A DNA stretch of 64,000 nucleotides from Thermodesulfomicrobium sp. WS (GCF_027925145.1 NZ_AP027130.1:992001-1056000); one strand, 5' to 3'. Positions 42,673 to 53,257 are shown, numbered from the stretch's first letter. The notes: generated by a model not told the origin, from the sequence alone. A program made the numbers and translations.

Positions 42673-43476
42673 TTACGTTGGGCAACTTTGACTGCGACGC
42701 AGCATCAGGCGATGATCGTCCATCGTTTTCGAACCGAGACGGCGACGAATCCACCAAGGCGCAATACGCGATGCCCAGCGACTGGTGGCGCACTTCAATA
42801 AAGTTGCATTAATCAACTTTCTGGAAAGCACATGAAGGCCATTTGCGCTGGCGAAATGAAGACCCAAATGCCGCCCTAATATTTTAAGCGTGCGCCGCTG
42901 AAAAAAACCGATATGCTGGCCCGTTTCGAATGCATAGTACCACCACTCATCCGGCTTTGGCGGTGCGCCCTCGTAAAGCTCGGTTGTGAAAATCAACGTT
43001 TGTGCACCAGAAAACGCTAGCGTTTCTTCAATGAATGCAGCCGGATCGGTCAAATGCTCCATTACTTCTATCGCAGTAACCGCGGTACATGGCCCCAGCA
43101 CCGGACTATACTCGAAGCCGCGAGCCAGCAGGTTGTCGCAGTATTTGTCGGCCCAGTAAAAGTCGAAACCTAAGTCGCGCATGAGGCGGGTCAGCATACC
43201 GTAGCCACCCGCGGCATCCAAGTAACGGCCCGTGCCACGTTCCTGCAGCACCCAATACAGCACCCCGGCCAATTTGGAGGCGATAGAAAGGTTTCTCATG
43301 ACCAGCCCGGTGTCAGCAGCAGCGATGGCAGAGGTATAGGCTTCGTCTAGCCAATTTGGGTCGCGGGCACACAGGAAGCCACAGTTGTCGCAGACTTCGT
43401 AGCTAGCTTGATATTTGGACAGCACCGTCGCGGTGAAACTGAATTTCATCTCCCCTTCACAAACAGGACAACGCAT
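42673..43476 (-). CDS. Zinc-ribbon methyltransferase of the polysaccharide locus
   Basis: 267 residues from ATG 43476 (AAGAGG upstream). The N-terminus carries CPVC and CDNC pairs that should bind zinc, then a methyltransferase core (RYLDAAGGYGMLTRLMRDLG, 20; AVTAIEVMEHLTDPAAFIEE, 20) and a C-terminal basic tail. The layout resembles C-methyltransferases of deoxysugar pathways (zinc N-domain plus SAM domain), which is a possible role here. It is the last intact gene before two transposase remnants. Confidence 0.8.
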   Translation of the reverse strand: MRCPVCEGEMKFSFTATVLSKYQASYEVCDNCGFLCARDPNWLDEAYTSAIAAADTGLVMRNLSIASKLAGVLYWVLQERGTGRYLDAAGGYGMLTRLMRDLGFDFYWADKYCDNLLARGFEYSPVLGPCTAVTAIEVMEHLTDPAAFIEETLAFSGAQTLIFTTELYEGAPPKPDEWWYYAFETGQHIGFFQRRTLKILGRHLGLHFASANGLHVLSRKLINATLLKCATSRWASRIAPWWIRRRLGSKTMDDHRLMLRRSQSCPT

Positions 43477-43667
43477 ATCTCGGAACCTCTTTACCAAATC
43501 TAACCTCGGATGATCCTGTCACCACCATGATGTCGCATCCCGGACGATCATATACTACCCTCGCACCTCGGTTACCTGCTCGCGCGCAGAGTTCTGGCCG
43601 AGCTGTCGGGTGCGCGCCACAGCAGCAAGGACGTCTTATACCGGGAGTCCAACGAATAATCACACGC

Positions 43668-44627
43668 CTGTACGAGTGCACCCACACCACACCGCACGTG
43701 CGCGCCGAAATTTCCGACAGAAACTACCCCATTGCCACGCTGGCGCAGCGCTAGAGTGTGTCGCCCATAACGGGTTTCAATTGGAGGCACCGCACCGACT
43801 TCGTGGACCGTCCTCACGCGGAGCACCGGCCTCAGACAACGCGCACGCCGGCGCAGGAGGCCATCGTCGTGGAACTGCGCAAGACCTTGTTGCTCTCGCT
43901 CGATGGCTTGCTGACCGTCATCCGCGAGTTCATCAATCCCGATGTGTCGCGCTCCGGGCTGGATCGCTGCTTGCGCCGCCATAGCTTGCGCAACCTCAGA
44001 ACGCTGCGGCCGGAAGCGAGTATGCCTGCGCACTACCCGTTTGCGGCGAATAAGCCAGAGTTTGTGCACATCGATCTCAAGTACCTCCCCCCGATGACCG
44101 GTGAGTTCTCGCTCCGCTACCTGTTCGTGGCCATCGACCGTGCCACGCGCTGGGTGTTCGTGCAGGTCAAGCCCGCCAAGACCGCTCGTAAGGTACGGGC
44201 GTTTCTCGCTGCCCTCATCCGGGCCTGTCCCACCCGGATCCACATCATTCTCACCGACAACGGCAAGGCGTTCACAAACCGCTTTGTCACCACCGCCGAG
44301 CGAATGCCCAGCGGGCAGCACGTCTTTGATGCGTTGTGCGCGACCCTGGGCATCAAGCATCGGCTCACCCGGGTGCATAGGCACCAGACCAACGAGATGA
44401 TGGAGCGCTTCAACGACAGCATCGAAGAAGTGCGGTGAAGCCGCCATTTCGTCAGCAGTGAGGATTTGAAGCAGACTCTGCTGCGCTTCGCTTGTCTGTA
44501 TAACCACCATCTACCCCACGCCGCACTCGACGCCCGCACGCCGGTTTGAGCCATGAAGGACTGGCATCGCACGCATCCTCGTCTGTTTCACAAAAAGCCA
44601 AATGATCGGCCGGAACTTGACACATAG
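43668..44627 (+). pseudogene. IS481-family transposase, decayed by three stop codons
   Basis: One frame (codons in register with 43668) reads as an IS481-type transposase: HTTPHVRAEIS, ATLAQR-stop-SVSPITGFNWRHR, DRPHAEHRPQTTRTPAQEA, SRSGLDRCLRRH, FVHIDLKYLPP, YLFVAIDRATRWVFVQVK (18), ILTDNGKAFTNRF, then after another stop LYNHHLPHAALDARTPV, stop, AMKDWHRTHPRLFHKKP. The stops are TAG 43752, TGA 44436 and TGA 44547. DDE residues are mostly preserved, so decay is recent. It is on the strand opposite to the locus. Confidence 0.85.
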
Positions 44628-44652
44628 AGCAGAACAGGTGCAAACTTGTTAA

Positions 44653-45882
44653 GGACACTCTGCAAAACCCCTCCCCTCCGGCAAAATAGCAGCGGGAAGA
44701 CGCGAGACACCACGGATGCTGCCATGATGAAGCAGATGAGCCTTGCCGGTGCTGGATTCGAACGCAAGACCAAACGCTCGCGCAAGCGCGGGTTCCTTGA
44801 CCAGATGGAGCGTGTGATGCCGTGGGGTGAGCTTGAGGCGCTGATTGCGCCGTACATGCCTGCGCCTGGCCCCAATGGCGGACGCCCCCCGTATTCGGTG
44901 TCGGTGCTCTTGCGCATCCACTTTTTGCAGCAGTAGTTCAACCTCTCGGACCCGGCGATGGAAGAGACTCTCTATGACACGCCCATGTTTCGCGAGTTCG
45001 CGGGGCTCGACATCGGGAAAGATGCGCTGTCCGATGAAACCACCATCTTGCGTTTCCGACACCTGTTGGAGAAGCACGACCTGGCGCGCAAGATGCTCGA
45101 CGTGGTCAACGCTGTGCTGCTCGAGCACGGGCTCATGCTGCGCCAAGGCACGGTGGTGGACGCCACCTTGATTGCGGCACCGAGCTCGACCAAGAACCGC
45201 ACACGCAGCCGCGACCCCGAGATGCTCCAAACTAGAAAGGGCAACCAGTGGTACTTTGGCATGAAGGCCCACATCGGGGTGGATGCCGACTCGGGTCTGG
45301 TGCACACGGTGGTGGGCACTGCTGCCAACGTCAGCGACGTCACGCAAGCGAGCCAACTGCTCCACGGTCAGGAGTGTGACGTCTTTGCCGATGCGGGCTA
45401 CCAGGGTGTGGACAAGCGCAAAGAGGTCCAGGGCAAACACGTCAACTGGCACGTGGCCATGCGTCTTGGCAAGCGCCGTGCGCTGGAAGCCAAGAGCCCG
45501 ATGGGAGCGGTGCTCGCTGAGCTCGAGCGCATCAAGGCTTGCATTCGTGCCAAGGCCGAGCATCCCTTTCACATCGTCAAGAACCTCTTTGGCTACCGCA
45601 AGACGCACTATCGCGGGCTGGCCAAGAACAGCGCGCAGCTCATGACGCTGTTTGCCTTGGCCAACCTGTGGCTGGCGCGCAAGCGACTGCTCAACATGGT
45701 GCCCCAGGGATAAGTGCGCCCGCAGGGGGCCAAAAGTGGGCCCCAAAGGAGCCCGCTGGTCCCCCAAAGGCTGTCTCATACCCGGCTGTAGGGTTTCAAG
45801 TCGCCGCAATCGATCCCCAAATGCCATCATGTGAAACCTCGGCGACTCGCGGTGTCCGCAGCAGTTGTTGTGCAGATGTTTC
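44653..45882 (+). mobile_element. IS5-family insertion sequence with TTAA target duplication
   Basis: About 1.23 kb. The left end GGACACTCTGCAAAAC and the right end (reverse) GAAACATCTGCACAAC are imperfect inverted repeats. TTAA flanks both sides (44649-44652 and 45883-45886), matching the YTAR target preference of the family. It contains one transposase gene interrupted by an amber codon. The insertion sits between the IS481 remnant and a glycosyltransferase gene. Confidence 0.85.
44724..45713 (+). pseudogene. IS5-family transposase with in-frame amber codon
   Basis: A single frame from ATG 44724 to 45713, about 330 codons, interrupted only at TAG 44934-44936, where family members have Trp (LRIHFLQQ-stop-FNLSDPAMEE). 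Downstream parts are intact: FREFAGLDIGKDALSDETTI (20), TVVDATLIAAPSSTKNRTRS (20), YFGMKAHIGVDADSGLVHTV (20), VFADAGYQGVDKRKEVQ and FGYRKTHYRGLAKNSAQLMT (20). One substitution would restore it. Very recent inactivation or suppression. Confidence 0.88.
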
Positions 45883-45901
45883 TTAATAATATCGAAGGAC
45901 A

Positions 45902-47074
45902 TTAGTTGCTATCCAAAATATTTTGAATACACTCTTTTAATCTTCTATAATATAAATCTTGCGAATGATTTGTTTTTACAAATTGCAGATTATTATATTG
46001 CAATTCCTTAATTTTATTAGTCGACAAAAGCATAGAATGTTTGATTGCCTTATCAACACTTTCGTAATCAAAGCCCTCAATCCAAATTTCGTAACCTGTT
46101 TTTATAGTTGTTTCTTTAGTAATGATAGGAATCAGACCCCCGTTCCCCACAGCAGTCAATACAGATGGCGCCCCCCCCTCAGAGCATGAAGGAAAAATGA
46201 CAAACGAACATAACGATAGAATATCATGAAACTCTTTATTTGTTATATCAATAAATCCATGGACTCTTACATTAGGCGACTCAAAAAGCTCTTTTTTATA
46301 CGCATCTACAAACTCCTTCTCATTTCCGATCGGGCCACATACGTGAAGAATAATATCTTGATTTCGAGAAAAATAGTCGAGACAAAGATCTAAACCTTTG
46401 TGAATTAAACCCGAACTCCCAAACCATAAATAGTGCCGCCTCGAAGAATCTTTCCTGTTTCTTATTATATTTTCCCCATCTTGTGTTTCGTAAAAAGGAG
46501 CTGGAAGCGCATGGACTATACCATCGTAATATTTTCTATAGCTATTTGCACATACTTCATTGCCAAGCGCTATTATTCCATCAACCAGAACTGTTTGATG
46601 AGTCCAAGTCTTTTCCACAAACCTAGCCGACTTTCCAAGCCACACCCCTTTTTTTAAATAGACATCCTTTACGCGCTTTAATGAAATGTTATTTTGATGG
46701 CAAACATGCATTCCCGTCCCATAATATATGGTTCGAATCCTTCTATTACCACTTAATTCAAACACCCTCTGAAAAACATCTCCGAAACCACATATCAAAT
46801 CATATTTAGCTAAATCAATTTTTTTTGTGCATCTATAATCTATAATATCTACATTAAATCCAAGATCGTCAAGAATTTTTGACCAACATTGAGCTTCAAA
46901 AAAATTTGTGTGCAAAAAAGGGTGTTTGTTTTTCTTAAACGGCGCTAAGATATAGGACAATAACGCATTTTTTTTGTGCGCCCTTTCCCAGTAATTCTTC
47001 ACAATTCGATTATTGTTGTAACTCACAATAATTTCTTTTATTTTTTTAAGGATCAATTTTTTAACGTTTTCCAT
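45902..47074 (-). CDS. Glycosyltransferase, GT-B type, AT-rich
   Basis: 390 residues. The C-terminal half has the GT4-like YLWFGSSGLIHKGLDLCLDY (20), ILHVCGPIGNEKEFVDAYK, VRVHGFIDITNKEFHDILS and the donor site FPSCSEGGAPSVLTAVGNGG (20). The N-terminal half is less typical and has several Cys. It is far richer in A and T than neighbouring housekeeping genes, pointing to acquisition from elsewhere. It overlaps the flippase gene by 22 bases. Confidence 0.82.
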   Translation of the reverse strand: MENVKKLILKKIKEIIVSYNNNRIVKNYWERAHKKNALLSYILAPFKKNKHPFLHTNFFEAQCWSKILDDLGFNVDIIDYRCTKKIDLAKYDLICGFGDVFQRVFELSGNRRIRTIYYGTGMHVCHQNNISLKRVKDVYLKKGVWLGKSARFVEKTWTHQTVLVDGIIALGNEVCANSYRKYYDGIVHALPAPFYETQDGENIIRNRKDSSRRHYLWFGSSGLIHKGLDLCLDYFSRNQDIILHVCGPIGNEKEFVDAYKKELFESPNVRVHGFIDITNKEFHDILSLCSFVIFPSCSEGGAPSVLTAVGNGGLIPIITKETTIKTGYEIWIEGFDYESVDKAIKHSMLLSTNKIKELQYNNLQFVKTNHSQDLYYRRLKECIQNILDSN

Positions 47075-48459
47075 AGAATTTTTAAAGACAATGAATCAAG
47101 AATTAATTTCAGCATTCTTTTGTCGCGAAAACCAAATATGCAATATACAATCAACAAGGAACTCAATAACGCATAAATCGCTCCAGCCACTCCAAATTTA
47201 TGTATTAGAAAATAATTAAAAATTATATTTAATAATGCCACACACCAATGAAATAACATGATTCGTTTAGCTTTGTTTTCTATTATCATCCAATAATTCC
47301 AAACGGAATTAAAAAAAATAAGCAAATTGACTGCTGCCATTGAACTCACTAATTGAGCAGCGTCTGCATACCTTTCGCTATACACCATTTGGATTATGAC
47401 TTCACCGAGACTTACGTATATAAAAAAAATTGCTATTGCAAGCCAAACTAATAGAGTTGATACAAAAAGAAGAGCGTCGTAAAATAATTTCAAGTTTTGG
47501 TGTTTTTTTACCAACCAAGGCATCAAAGAATATAAAACCAATCCTGGCAAAAAATACCACAACGTCACCAGACGATAAGCTGAATTGTAGACACCAACAC
47601 CAAAATCGCCTATTATTTCCTTAATCATTACACTATCGATGTTTGAAAATACGACGAACGAGAAACCCCCGAGCATTAAAGGCAATGCGTCTTTCAAAAT
47701 TGCTCTAGCCGTATTCAGATTAAATCTCCAATTTCGGATACTTAGTTTTACATAGTTGCATGTATAAAACCAAACGTACCCTATTGCCAACAAAAAACCA
47801 TCAAACACCACGGTCCATACAAAAGCTATTAAAGGCGCTTCAAAAAGTATAAGCGATACTTTTGTAGCGCTTGAGATCATAAGCGCGACTGCATTTGCGT
47901 ATGTGATGTATTTTCCCATCACCTTACTCTGAAAGTACATATCAATAACATTAAAACTTTGAAATATTGTGCCCAATGCGATAATAAAAACCAAAGTGTT
48001 TGTGTCTGTGTCATTTGAAGTTAAGTTCACCGCTATAGAAAGCAAGATTAGCAGAGTAACAGCTCCGATGATTTTGAGCCAAAACGCCGTACCGAGAAGC
48101 TCGTCTCGTCTGCTCTCTTCTTTGACAAGCTCACGAACAACGATATTGTCAAGACCAAGAGAGGCAATTGGCGTAAAAAGCGCTACAAAACTTTGTGCAT
48201 AGCTGAATAACCCATACCGCTCAGGACCAAGATATCGAGCCACCAAAACCCCTACAAAAAACCCTAATATCATTCGAAGAACTTTTTCTGCAAAAAGCCA
48301 GTTGGTATTAACAGCATAGCGGCGGAAATCTGGATGGGATGTAAATCGCGAGACATAAGAAGACAAACTTAAGAAACGATATCTGAGACGCAGAAAACCC
48401 TTACACAGCAAGTTTCTTGGCATCTGTCGCTGATGGGGCAGCAGTCCGTCACCACGCAT
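47053..48459 (-). CDS. Wzx-type oligosaccharide flippase
   Basis: 468 residues from ATG 48459, overlapping the end of fcl by 11 bases. It is a polytopic membrane protein with 12 or more hydrophobic segments. The start of the transport domain, [20 protein letters not shown] (20) with [18 protein letters not shown], is characteristic of the Wzx/MATE-like family. It moves undecaprenyl-linked repeat units across the inner membrane. AT-rich like the downstream glycosyltransferase. No Wzy polymerase was recognised in the window. Confidence 0.9.
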   Translation of the reverse strand: MRGDGLLPHQRQMPRNLLCKGFLRLRYRFLSLSSYVSRFTSHPDFRRYAVNTNWLFAEKVLRMILGFFVGVLVARYLGPERYGLFSYAQSFVALFTPIASLGLDNIVVRELVKEESRRDELLGTAFWLKIIGAVTLLILLSIAVNLTSNDTDTNTLVFIIALGTIFQSFNVIDMYFQSKVMGKYITYANAVALMISSATKVSLILFEAPLIAFVWTVVFDGFLLAIGYVWFYTCNYVKLSIRNWRFNLNTARAILKDALPLMLGGFSFVVFSNIDSVMIKEIIGDFGVGVYNSAYRLVTLWYFLPGLVLYSLMPWLVKKHQNLKLFYDALLFVSTLLVWLAIAIFFIYVSLGEVIIQMVYSERYADAAQLVSSMAAVNLLIFFNSVWNYWMIIENKAKRIMLFHWCVALLNIIFNYFLIHKFGVAGAIYALLSSLLIVYCIFGFRDKRMLKLILDSLSLKILWKTLKN

Positions 48460-49540
48460 TTTTATAAGCCTTGACAAGGCCAGCCGCTAAATCGTGTTTC
48501 GCCTGCCAGCCCATCGCAGTGATCCGCGAAACATCCAGCACCTTCCTTGGCGTGCCATCGGGCTTGCTTGCGTCGAACACGATTTCCCCCTCATAGCCCA
48601 CCACCTGGCGCACGAGTTCGGCAAGTTCGCGGATGGTGATGTCCGTGCCAGTACCGATGTTTACCAAAGGGGCAAGGGGCAAAGTACAAGGTTCTAGGGA
48701 GGGGGCGGGCCTGAGGAGTTGGTCGAATTGGTCGTCTGGTAGATTCATGAGGTAGATGCAGGCGTCGGCCATGTCGTCGTTGTAGAGGAATTCGCGCCGG
48801 GGGGTTCCAGTTCCCCAAAGCACAACCCGTGGTGGTCTGCCTTCGAAACAAGTAGCATAGAGGTCGGGCTTGATGTCTTCCGGAATAGGACCGTGGCGAC
48901 GCTCATCGGCTTCGATGGCCGGCCAGTTTTTTTCCATGGCGAGTTTGGCCAGGTGGAATTTGCGCAGCATGGCCGGGATGACGTGGCTGTTCATGAGGTC
49001 GTAGTTGTCGCCCGGGCCGTAGAGGTTGGTGGGCATGACGGCAAGGAAACGCGTCCCATACTGCCGGTTGTAGGCCCAGCACATTTCGATGCCGGCAATC
49101 TTGGCCACGGCGTAGGGCCGGTTGGTAGGCTCCAGCAGCCCGGTGAGAAGGTATTCCTCCTTGATCGGTTGCGGGCAGTCGCGCGGGTAGATGCAGGAGG
49201 AGCCCAGGAACAGCAGACGCTTGACGCCATATTGCCAGGCAGCGTGGATGACGTTGGTCTGGATGGCTAGGTTCTGGTGGATGAACTCCGCCGGATACGT
49301 GTTGTTGGCGTAAATGCCCCCCACTTTCGCCGCGGCTAAGAAGACATATTCCGGCCGCTCGGCGGCGAAGAAGGCTTCCACGTCCGCCTGGCGGGTGAGG
49401 TCAAGTTCCGCGTGGGTGCGGGTGAGCAGGTTCGTATAGCCCCGCGCTGTGAGCTGGCGCATGAGGGCGGAGCCCACCAGTCCGCGGTGGCCGGCCACAT
49501 AGATACGCGCGTCAATGGGCATGGCGTTGTCGGTCTGCAT
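48449..49540 (-). CDS. fcl: GDP-L-fucose synthase
   Basis: 363 residues from ATG 49540. This SDR-type epimerase/reductase converts GDP-4-keto-6-deoxymannose to GDP-L-fucose. It shows the nucleotide-binding [19 protein letters not shown], the Ser-Tyr-Lys triad region GSSCIYP with [20 protein letters not shown] (20), and [20 protein letters not shown] (20). A roughly 40-residue insertion with [19 protein letters not shown] is usual in the family. It is immediately downstream of gmd, the preceding enzyme of the pathway. Confidence 0.95.
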   Translation of the reverse strand: MQTDNAMPIDARIYVAGHRGLVGSALMRQLTARGYTNLLTRTHAELDLTRQADVEAFFAAERPEYVFLAAAKVGGIYANNTYPAEFIHQNLAIQTNVIHAAWQYGVKRLLFLGSSCIYPRDCPQPIKEEYLLTGLLEPTNRPYAVAKIAGIEMCWAYNRQYGTRFLAVMPTNLYGPGDNYDLMNSHVIPAMLRKFHLAKLAMEKNWPAIEADERRHGPIPEDIKPDLYATCFEGRPPRVVLWGTGTPRREFLYNDDMADACIYLMNLPDDQFDQLLRPAPSLEPCTLPLAPLVNIGTGTDITIRELAELVRQVVGYEGEIVFDASKPDGTPRKVLDVSRITAMGWQAKHDLAAGLVKAYKNAW

Positions 49541-49545
49541 GGAGC

Positions 49546-50628
49546 TCACTCCTGGCGGTTTGGCACCGTGTGGCCATGGGCGCGCATGAGCTGCTCACGC
49601 TGTGCCTCTTTCAGGTCCGCCTGCACCATTTCCCTGACCAACTCGTTGAATGTCACGCGCGGGTGCCATCCGAGTTTTTCCCGCGCCTTCCTGGCATCAC
49701 CCAGCAATGTTTCGACCTCGGTGGGGCGGAAGTAGCGCGGATCCACGGCGACGATGCAGCGGCCTTGGGGGTCAATGCCTTTTTCCTCCACACCCTTGCC
49801 TTCCCAACGGATTTCAATACCCAGTTCTTGCGCGGCGGCGTTGACGAAGTCCCGCACGCTGTATTGCACCCCGGTGGCGATGACGAAGTCTTCCGGCTGC
49901 GGCTGCTGCAACATGAGCCACATGGCTTCAACGTAATCCCGGGCATGCCCCCAGTCCCGTTTGGCGTCGAGGTTGCCCAGGTAGAGGCAGTCCTGCAGCC
50001 CGAGTTTGATGCGTGCCAGCGCCCGGGTGATCTTGCGCGTGACGAAGGTTTCGCCGCGGATGGGCGATTCGTGGTTGAAGAGGATACCGTTACACGCGTA
50101 GATTCCGTAGGCTTCACGGTAATTGACGGTGATCCAGTAGGCGTAGAGCTTGGCGGCGGCGTAGGGACTACGCGGGTAGAAGGGCGTGGTCTCGCGCTGA
50201 GGGATTTCCTGCACCTTGCCGAAGAGCTCCGAGGTGGAAGCCTGGTAGAAGCGTGTCTTGTTTGTCAGCCCCAGGGTGCGGATGGCCTCCAGGATGCGCA
50301 GCGTGCCCAGGGCGTCGGCGTTGGCGGTGTATTCCGGCTCCTCGAAGGAGACGGCTACATGGCTTTGCGCGGCAAGGTTGTAGATTTCGTCCGGCTGTAC
50401 CTTCTGGATGATGTGCATGAGGCTGGAGGAATCCGTCATGTCGCCGTGGTGCAGGAAAAAGCGCACACCCGGCTCGTGCGGGTCGCGGTAGAGGTGGTCG
50501 ATGCGCTGGGTGTTGAAGAGGCTGGTGCGGCGCTTGATGCCGTGGACTTCATACCCTTTGGCGAGCAGGAATTCGGCGAGGTAGGCGCCATCCTGGCCGG
50601 TGATGCCGGTAATGAGCGCTTTTTTCAC
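49546..50628 (-). CDS. gmd: GDP-mannose 4,6-dehydratase
   Basis: 360 residues from GTG 50628, which has GGAAGG nine bases upstream; earlier ATGs lie in the manC end. It makes GDP-4-keto-6-deoxymannose from GDP-mannose. Motifs: [20 protein letters not shown] (20), [38 protein letters not shown] (20), the Tyr-Lys pair in [20 protein letters not shown] (20) and [20 protein letters not shown] (20). It needs GDP-mannose, yet the adjacent manC lacks its nucleotidyltransferase start. Confidence 0.96.
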   Translation of the reverse strand: MKKALITGITGQDGAYLAEFLLAKGYEVHGIKRRTSLFNTQRIDHLYRDPHEPGVRFFLHHGDMTDSSSLMHIIQKVQPDEIYNLAAQSHVAVSFEEPEYTANADALGTLRILEAIRTLGLTNKTRFYQASTSELFGKVQEIPQRETTPFYPRSPYAAAKLYAYWITVNYREAYGIYACNGILFNHESPIRGETFVTRKITRALARIKLGLQDCLYLGNLDAKRDWGHARDYVEAMWLMLQQPQPEDFVIATGVQYSVRDFVNAAAQELGIEIRWEGKGVEEKGIDPQGRCIVAVDPRYFRPTEVETLLGDARKAREKLGWHPRVTFNELVREMVQADLKEAQREQLMRAHGHTVPNRQE

Positions 50629-50629
50629 G

Positions 50630-51631
50630 CTATGTCTTCCTTCCATATTGGTCTTCGATACGGACGATATCGTCTTCACCAAGATATTCGCCACATTGCA
50701 CTTCGATCATGATCAGCGGGATTGTACCGGGGTTCATAAGACGGTGCAATTGCCCGGCAGGAATATAGGTCGATTCGTTTGGCATTACGAAGAATTCTTG
50801 CGTGCCATTGATGACTTTTGCCATACCCGTGACGACAACCCAGTGTTCCGAGCGGTGGTGGTGTAATTGCAGGCTGAGGCTAGCATCCGGTTTGACCTCG
50901 ATGCGTTTGATTTTGAAGCGCGGCCCTTCCTCAAGCACGGTATAGCTCCCCCACGGACGGAAAACGGTACGATGGACGCGGTACACGTGGTGGTTACGAT
51001 ACTTGAGGTATTGAACAATCCGTTTCACTTCCTGAGCTTTTTTCTTGTGTGCAACGAGCGTGGCATCTGGGGTATCGACAATGATGAGGTCTTCAACGCC
51101 CACGGCAGCGACGAGATGCGCTTCGCTTTGGACGAAGATATTGTGGCAGTCCAAAAGCACCGTCTCTCCGATGCTGCGGTTGCCCGCCTCGTCGGCTTGC
51201 GCTAGTATGGCCAATGCGTTCCAGGAGCCGATATCGCTCCAACCCAAGTCACAGGGAACCACCGCAACGTTTGCAGCCTTTTCCATCAGAGCATAGTCGA
51301 TGGAGATGTCAGGCAATTCTCTAAACGGCGTTTTCGGGAGTTCAACCGGGTTTGCCGTTTTTTCGCTCTGCGCCCAAACGGTACGCGCAGCGGCAAGAAG
51401 TTCCGGACATGTCGTTTCCATCGCGGTAAGCAGCGCTTCCGCGGTAAAGCAGAACATGCCGGCATTCCAGTAGTAACGGCCAGCGGCGAGGTATTCGGCG
51501 GCGCGGGAAGCGTCCGGCTTTTCAACGAAGCGTAGCACCACCTTACCAGCGCCGTCATGCACGGGGAGGGAATCGCCCGCTTCGATGTAGCCAAAGCCGG
51601 TTTCTGGCGCGGGGAACTGTTGGACACCCAC
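50630..51631 (-). pseudogene. manC: Mannose-1-P guanylyltransferase / mannose-6-P isomerase, 5'-truncated
   Basis: About 333 codons remain of a roughly 470-residue bifunctional ManC/AlgA. The N-terminal guanylyltransferase signature (GGxGxRLWP) and about 140 residues are absent; recognisable sequence begins near PAPETGFGYIEAG. The rest of the transferase domain (FVEKPD, YYWNAGMFCF, LGWSDIGSW) and the C-terminal cupin isomerase domain (RPWGSYTVLE, LSLQLHHHRSEHWVVVTG) are intact. The gene breaks off where the AAA/PD-(D/E)XK copy 3 begins. A GTG with AGGAG upstream at 51631 could still give a C-terminal product, so an isomerase-only protein is possible. Confidence 0.85.
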
Positions 51632-51691
51632 TTTATGCTCCTAAGGTTTCGATGGGAAAGAGGCAGGAGCATTGCAGCGCTTCTGTGGATT

Positions 51692-53257
51692 TCATGCCAC
51701 CTCCCAGCCCACGATCTGGCGTCGGCTTGCGCTGAATTCCACGCCGACTTGCAGGAGCTGAGTGACTTCCGGTGCGGCCCGGTACTTGGCGGCATAGTCG
51801 CGGCCTATGAGCTGCGCCAGGGCTTCTCCGGTGGGGGCGTCGCCGTCCACCACCTTGAACTCGAAGAGCCATACGGTAGATCCGGCGCGTAGCATCAGGT
51901 CCAGCCGGCCCTGCAGCGAGGTGTCCTCCGCGGTCATGGGGAGCCCCAGGCTCGCCAGGTGGCTGTAGAACACGCTGGCGAAGTAGCCTTCGTACTGGGC
52001 GATGGGGCTTTTGCGGTACCAGTCCGTCGGGATGCTGGTATAGAGGCGCTGGAAGTGCTCGTGCAGGGCCGCTGCGTCGCCGGCGCGCAGGATGCGGAAG
52101 ATCTCGCCCAGGCTTTGGCGGGGGCGCGAGGGAAGCCATGCCTGCTGGAGCGCCTCGTTGAGGGCCATGCGCACTTCGCGGTTGGGCACGCCCAATTGGT
52201 ACTCTTTCACGCCGTCATAGTCGTGCACCCCGGTGAGGGTGAGGTACCCGGTCTGCCAGAGCAGGGCCTCGGGCTCGATGTGCTCCACATCGAAGGCGGA
52301 GAGCAGCTGCTCGCTGGCGTAGAGGCGCTCCAGCTGCGGGGTATAGAAGTGGTGGCGGGCCAGCCACTGCACAAGAAAGCGCGGGGTGGCGGTCTCGAAC
52401 CACCAGGCACGGAACTCGCGCTCGGCAAAAAGGAGCAGCACATCGAAGGGGTTATACACCGATGTTTCGCTTCCCCAGCGGTAGCCGTTGTACCAGTCGC
52501 GCACCTGCTGGCGGGGAAGTGGAGTGCCTTCGGCCGCTGCCGCGGCGAATTCCGGGGCAAAGACCGTGTCCAGGTCGTCTTCGGTGTAACCGCAGATGGC
52601 GCTGAATTCTTCGGAAAGGGTGATATCGCGCAGGTTGTTGAGCCCGGAAAAGAGGCTCACCTTGCTGAATTTGGAGACCCCGGTCAAAAACACGAAGCGC
52701 AGATCCGCATCCCGGCCCTTGAGTACGGAGTAGAGATTGCGCAGACCCTCGCGCATCTCGGCGGCGATCTCCGGGTGGGTGAGGTTATCGAGGATGGGTT
52801 TGTCGTATTCGTCCACCAGGACCACGGTCCGCTCTCCAAAGCGTTCCGCCGCACCGATGATGATGTCCTCGAAAAAGCCGACGATGGTTTCCTTGGAAGA
52901 GGTCACCCCAAGCTGCGCCGCGGTATTGTGGAGTTGCTCCCAGATACGGGCCTCCAATTCCGCCCGGCTTTGGAGTTGGCCGGAGGCAAAGCTGATGCGC
53001 ACCACCGGATGGCGCTTCTCCCAATCCCAATGATTTTCCAGGTACAGGCCGGTGAAGAGCGCGCGGTTTGCTGCAAAGGCCTCGGCCAGGGTGTCCAGGA
53101 ACAGGGATTTGCCGAAGCGCCGGGGCCGGGAGAGGAAATAGTAGCCGCCATCCTCGGCCAGACGCGCCACGAACGGCGTTTTGTCCACGTAGTAGCAGTT
53201 TTCCTGGCGGATCTTGGCAAAGGTCTGGATGCCGATGGGCAGTTTCTTGCGCACCAT
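51692..53257 (-). CDS. AAA-ATPase-like / PD-(D/E)XK nuclease fusion protein, copy 3
   Basis: 521 residues, full length, from ATG 53257. It has the same domains as copy 1: LPIGIQTFAKIRQENCYYVD (20), P-loop-like RPRRFGKSLFLDTLAEAF, Walker B VVLVDEYDKPI, and nuclease motifs GRLDLML and WLFEFKVVD. The segment around residues 110-175 matches copy 2, whereas the C-terminal half is nearly identical to copy 1 at the DNA level: a mosaic. It separates the truncated manC from the mraZ cluster. The leader similarity to copies 1 and 2 fades at about 53332. Confidence 0.87.
   Translation of the reverse strand: MVRKKLPIGIQTFAKIRQENCYYVDKTPFVARLAEDGGYYFLSRPRRFGKSLFLDTLAEAFAANRALFTGLYLENHWDWEKRHPVVRISFASGQLQSRAELEARIWEQLHNTAAQLGVTSSKETIVGFFEDIIIGAAERFGERTVVLVDEYDKPILDNLTHPEIAAEMREGLRNLYSVLKGRDADLRFVFLTGVSKFSKVSLFSGLNNLRDITLSEEFSAICGYTEDDLDTVFAPEFAAAAAEGTPLPRQQVRDWYNGYRWGSETSVYNPFDVLLLFAEREFRAWWFETATPRFLVQWLARHHFYTPQLERLYASEQLLSAFDVEHIEPEALLWQTGYLTLTGVHDYDGVKEYQLGVPNREVRMALNEALQQAWLPSRPRQSLGEIFRILRAGDAAALHEHFQRLYTSIPTDWYRKSPIAQYEGYFASVFYSHLASLGLPMTAEDTSLQGRLDLMLRAGSTVWLFEFKVVDGDAPTGEALAQLIGRDYAAKYRAAPEVTQLLQVGVEFSASRRQIVGWEVA

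Noticed and set aside
44934-44936. TAG in the IS5 transposase as a recoded pyrrolysine codon
   Set aside because: Family members have Trp here and no pyl genes are seen; a simple nonsense mutation explains it.
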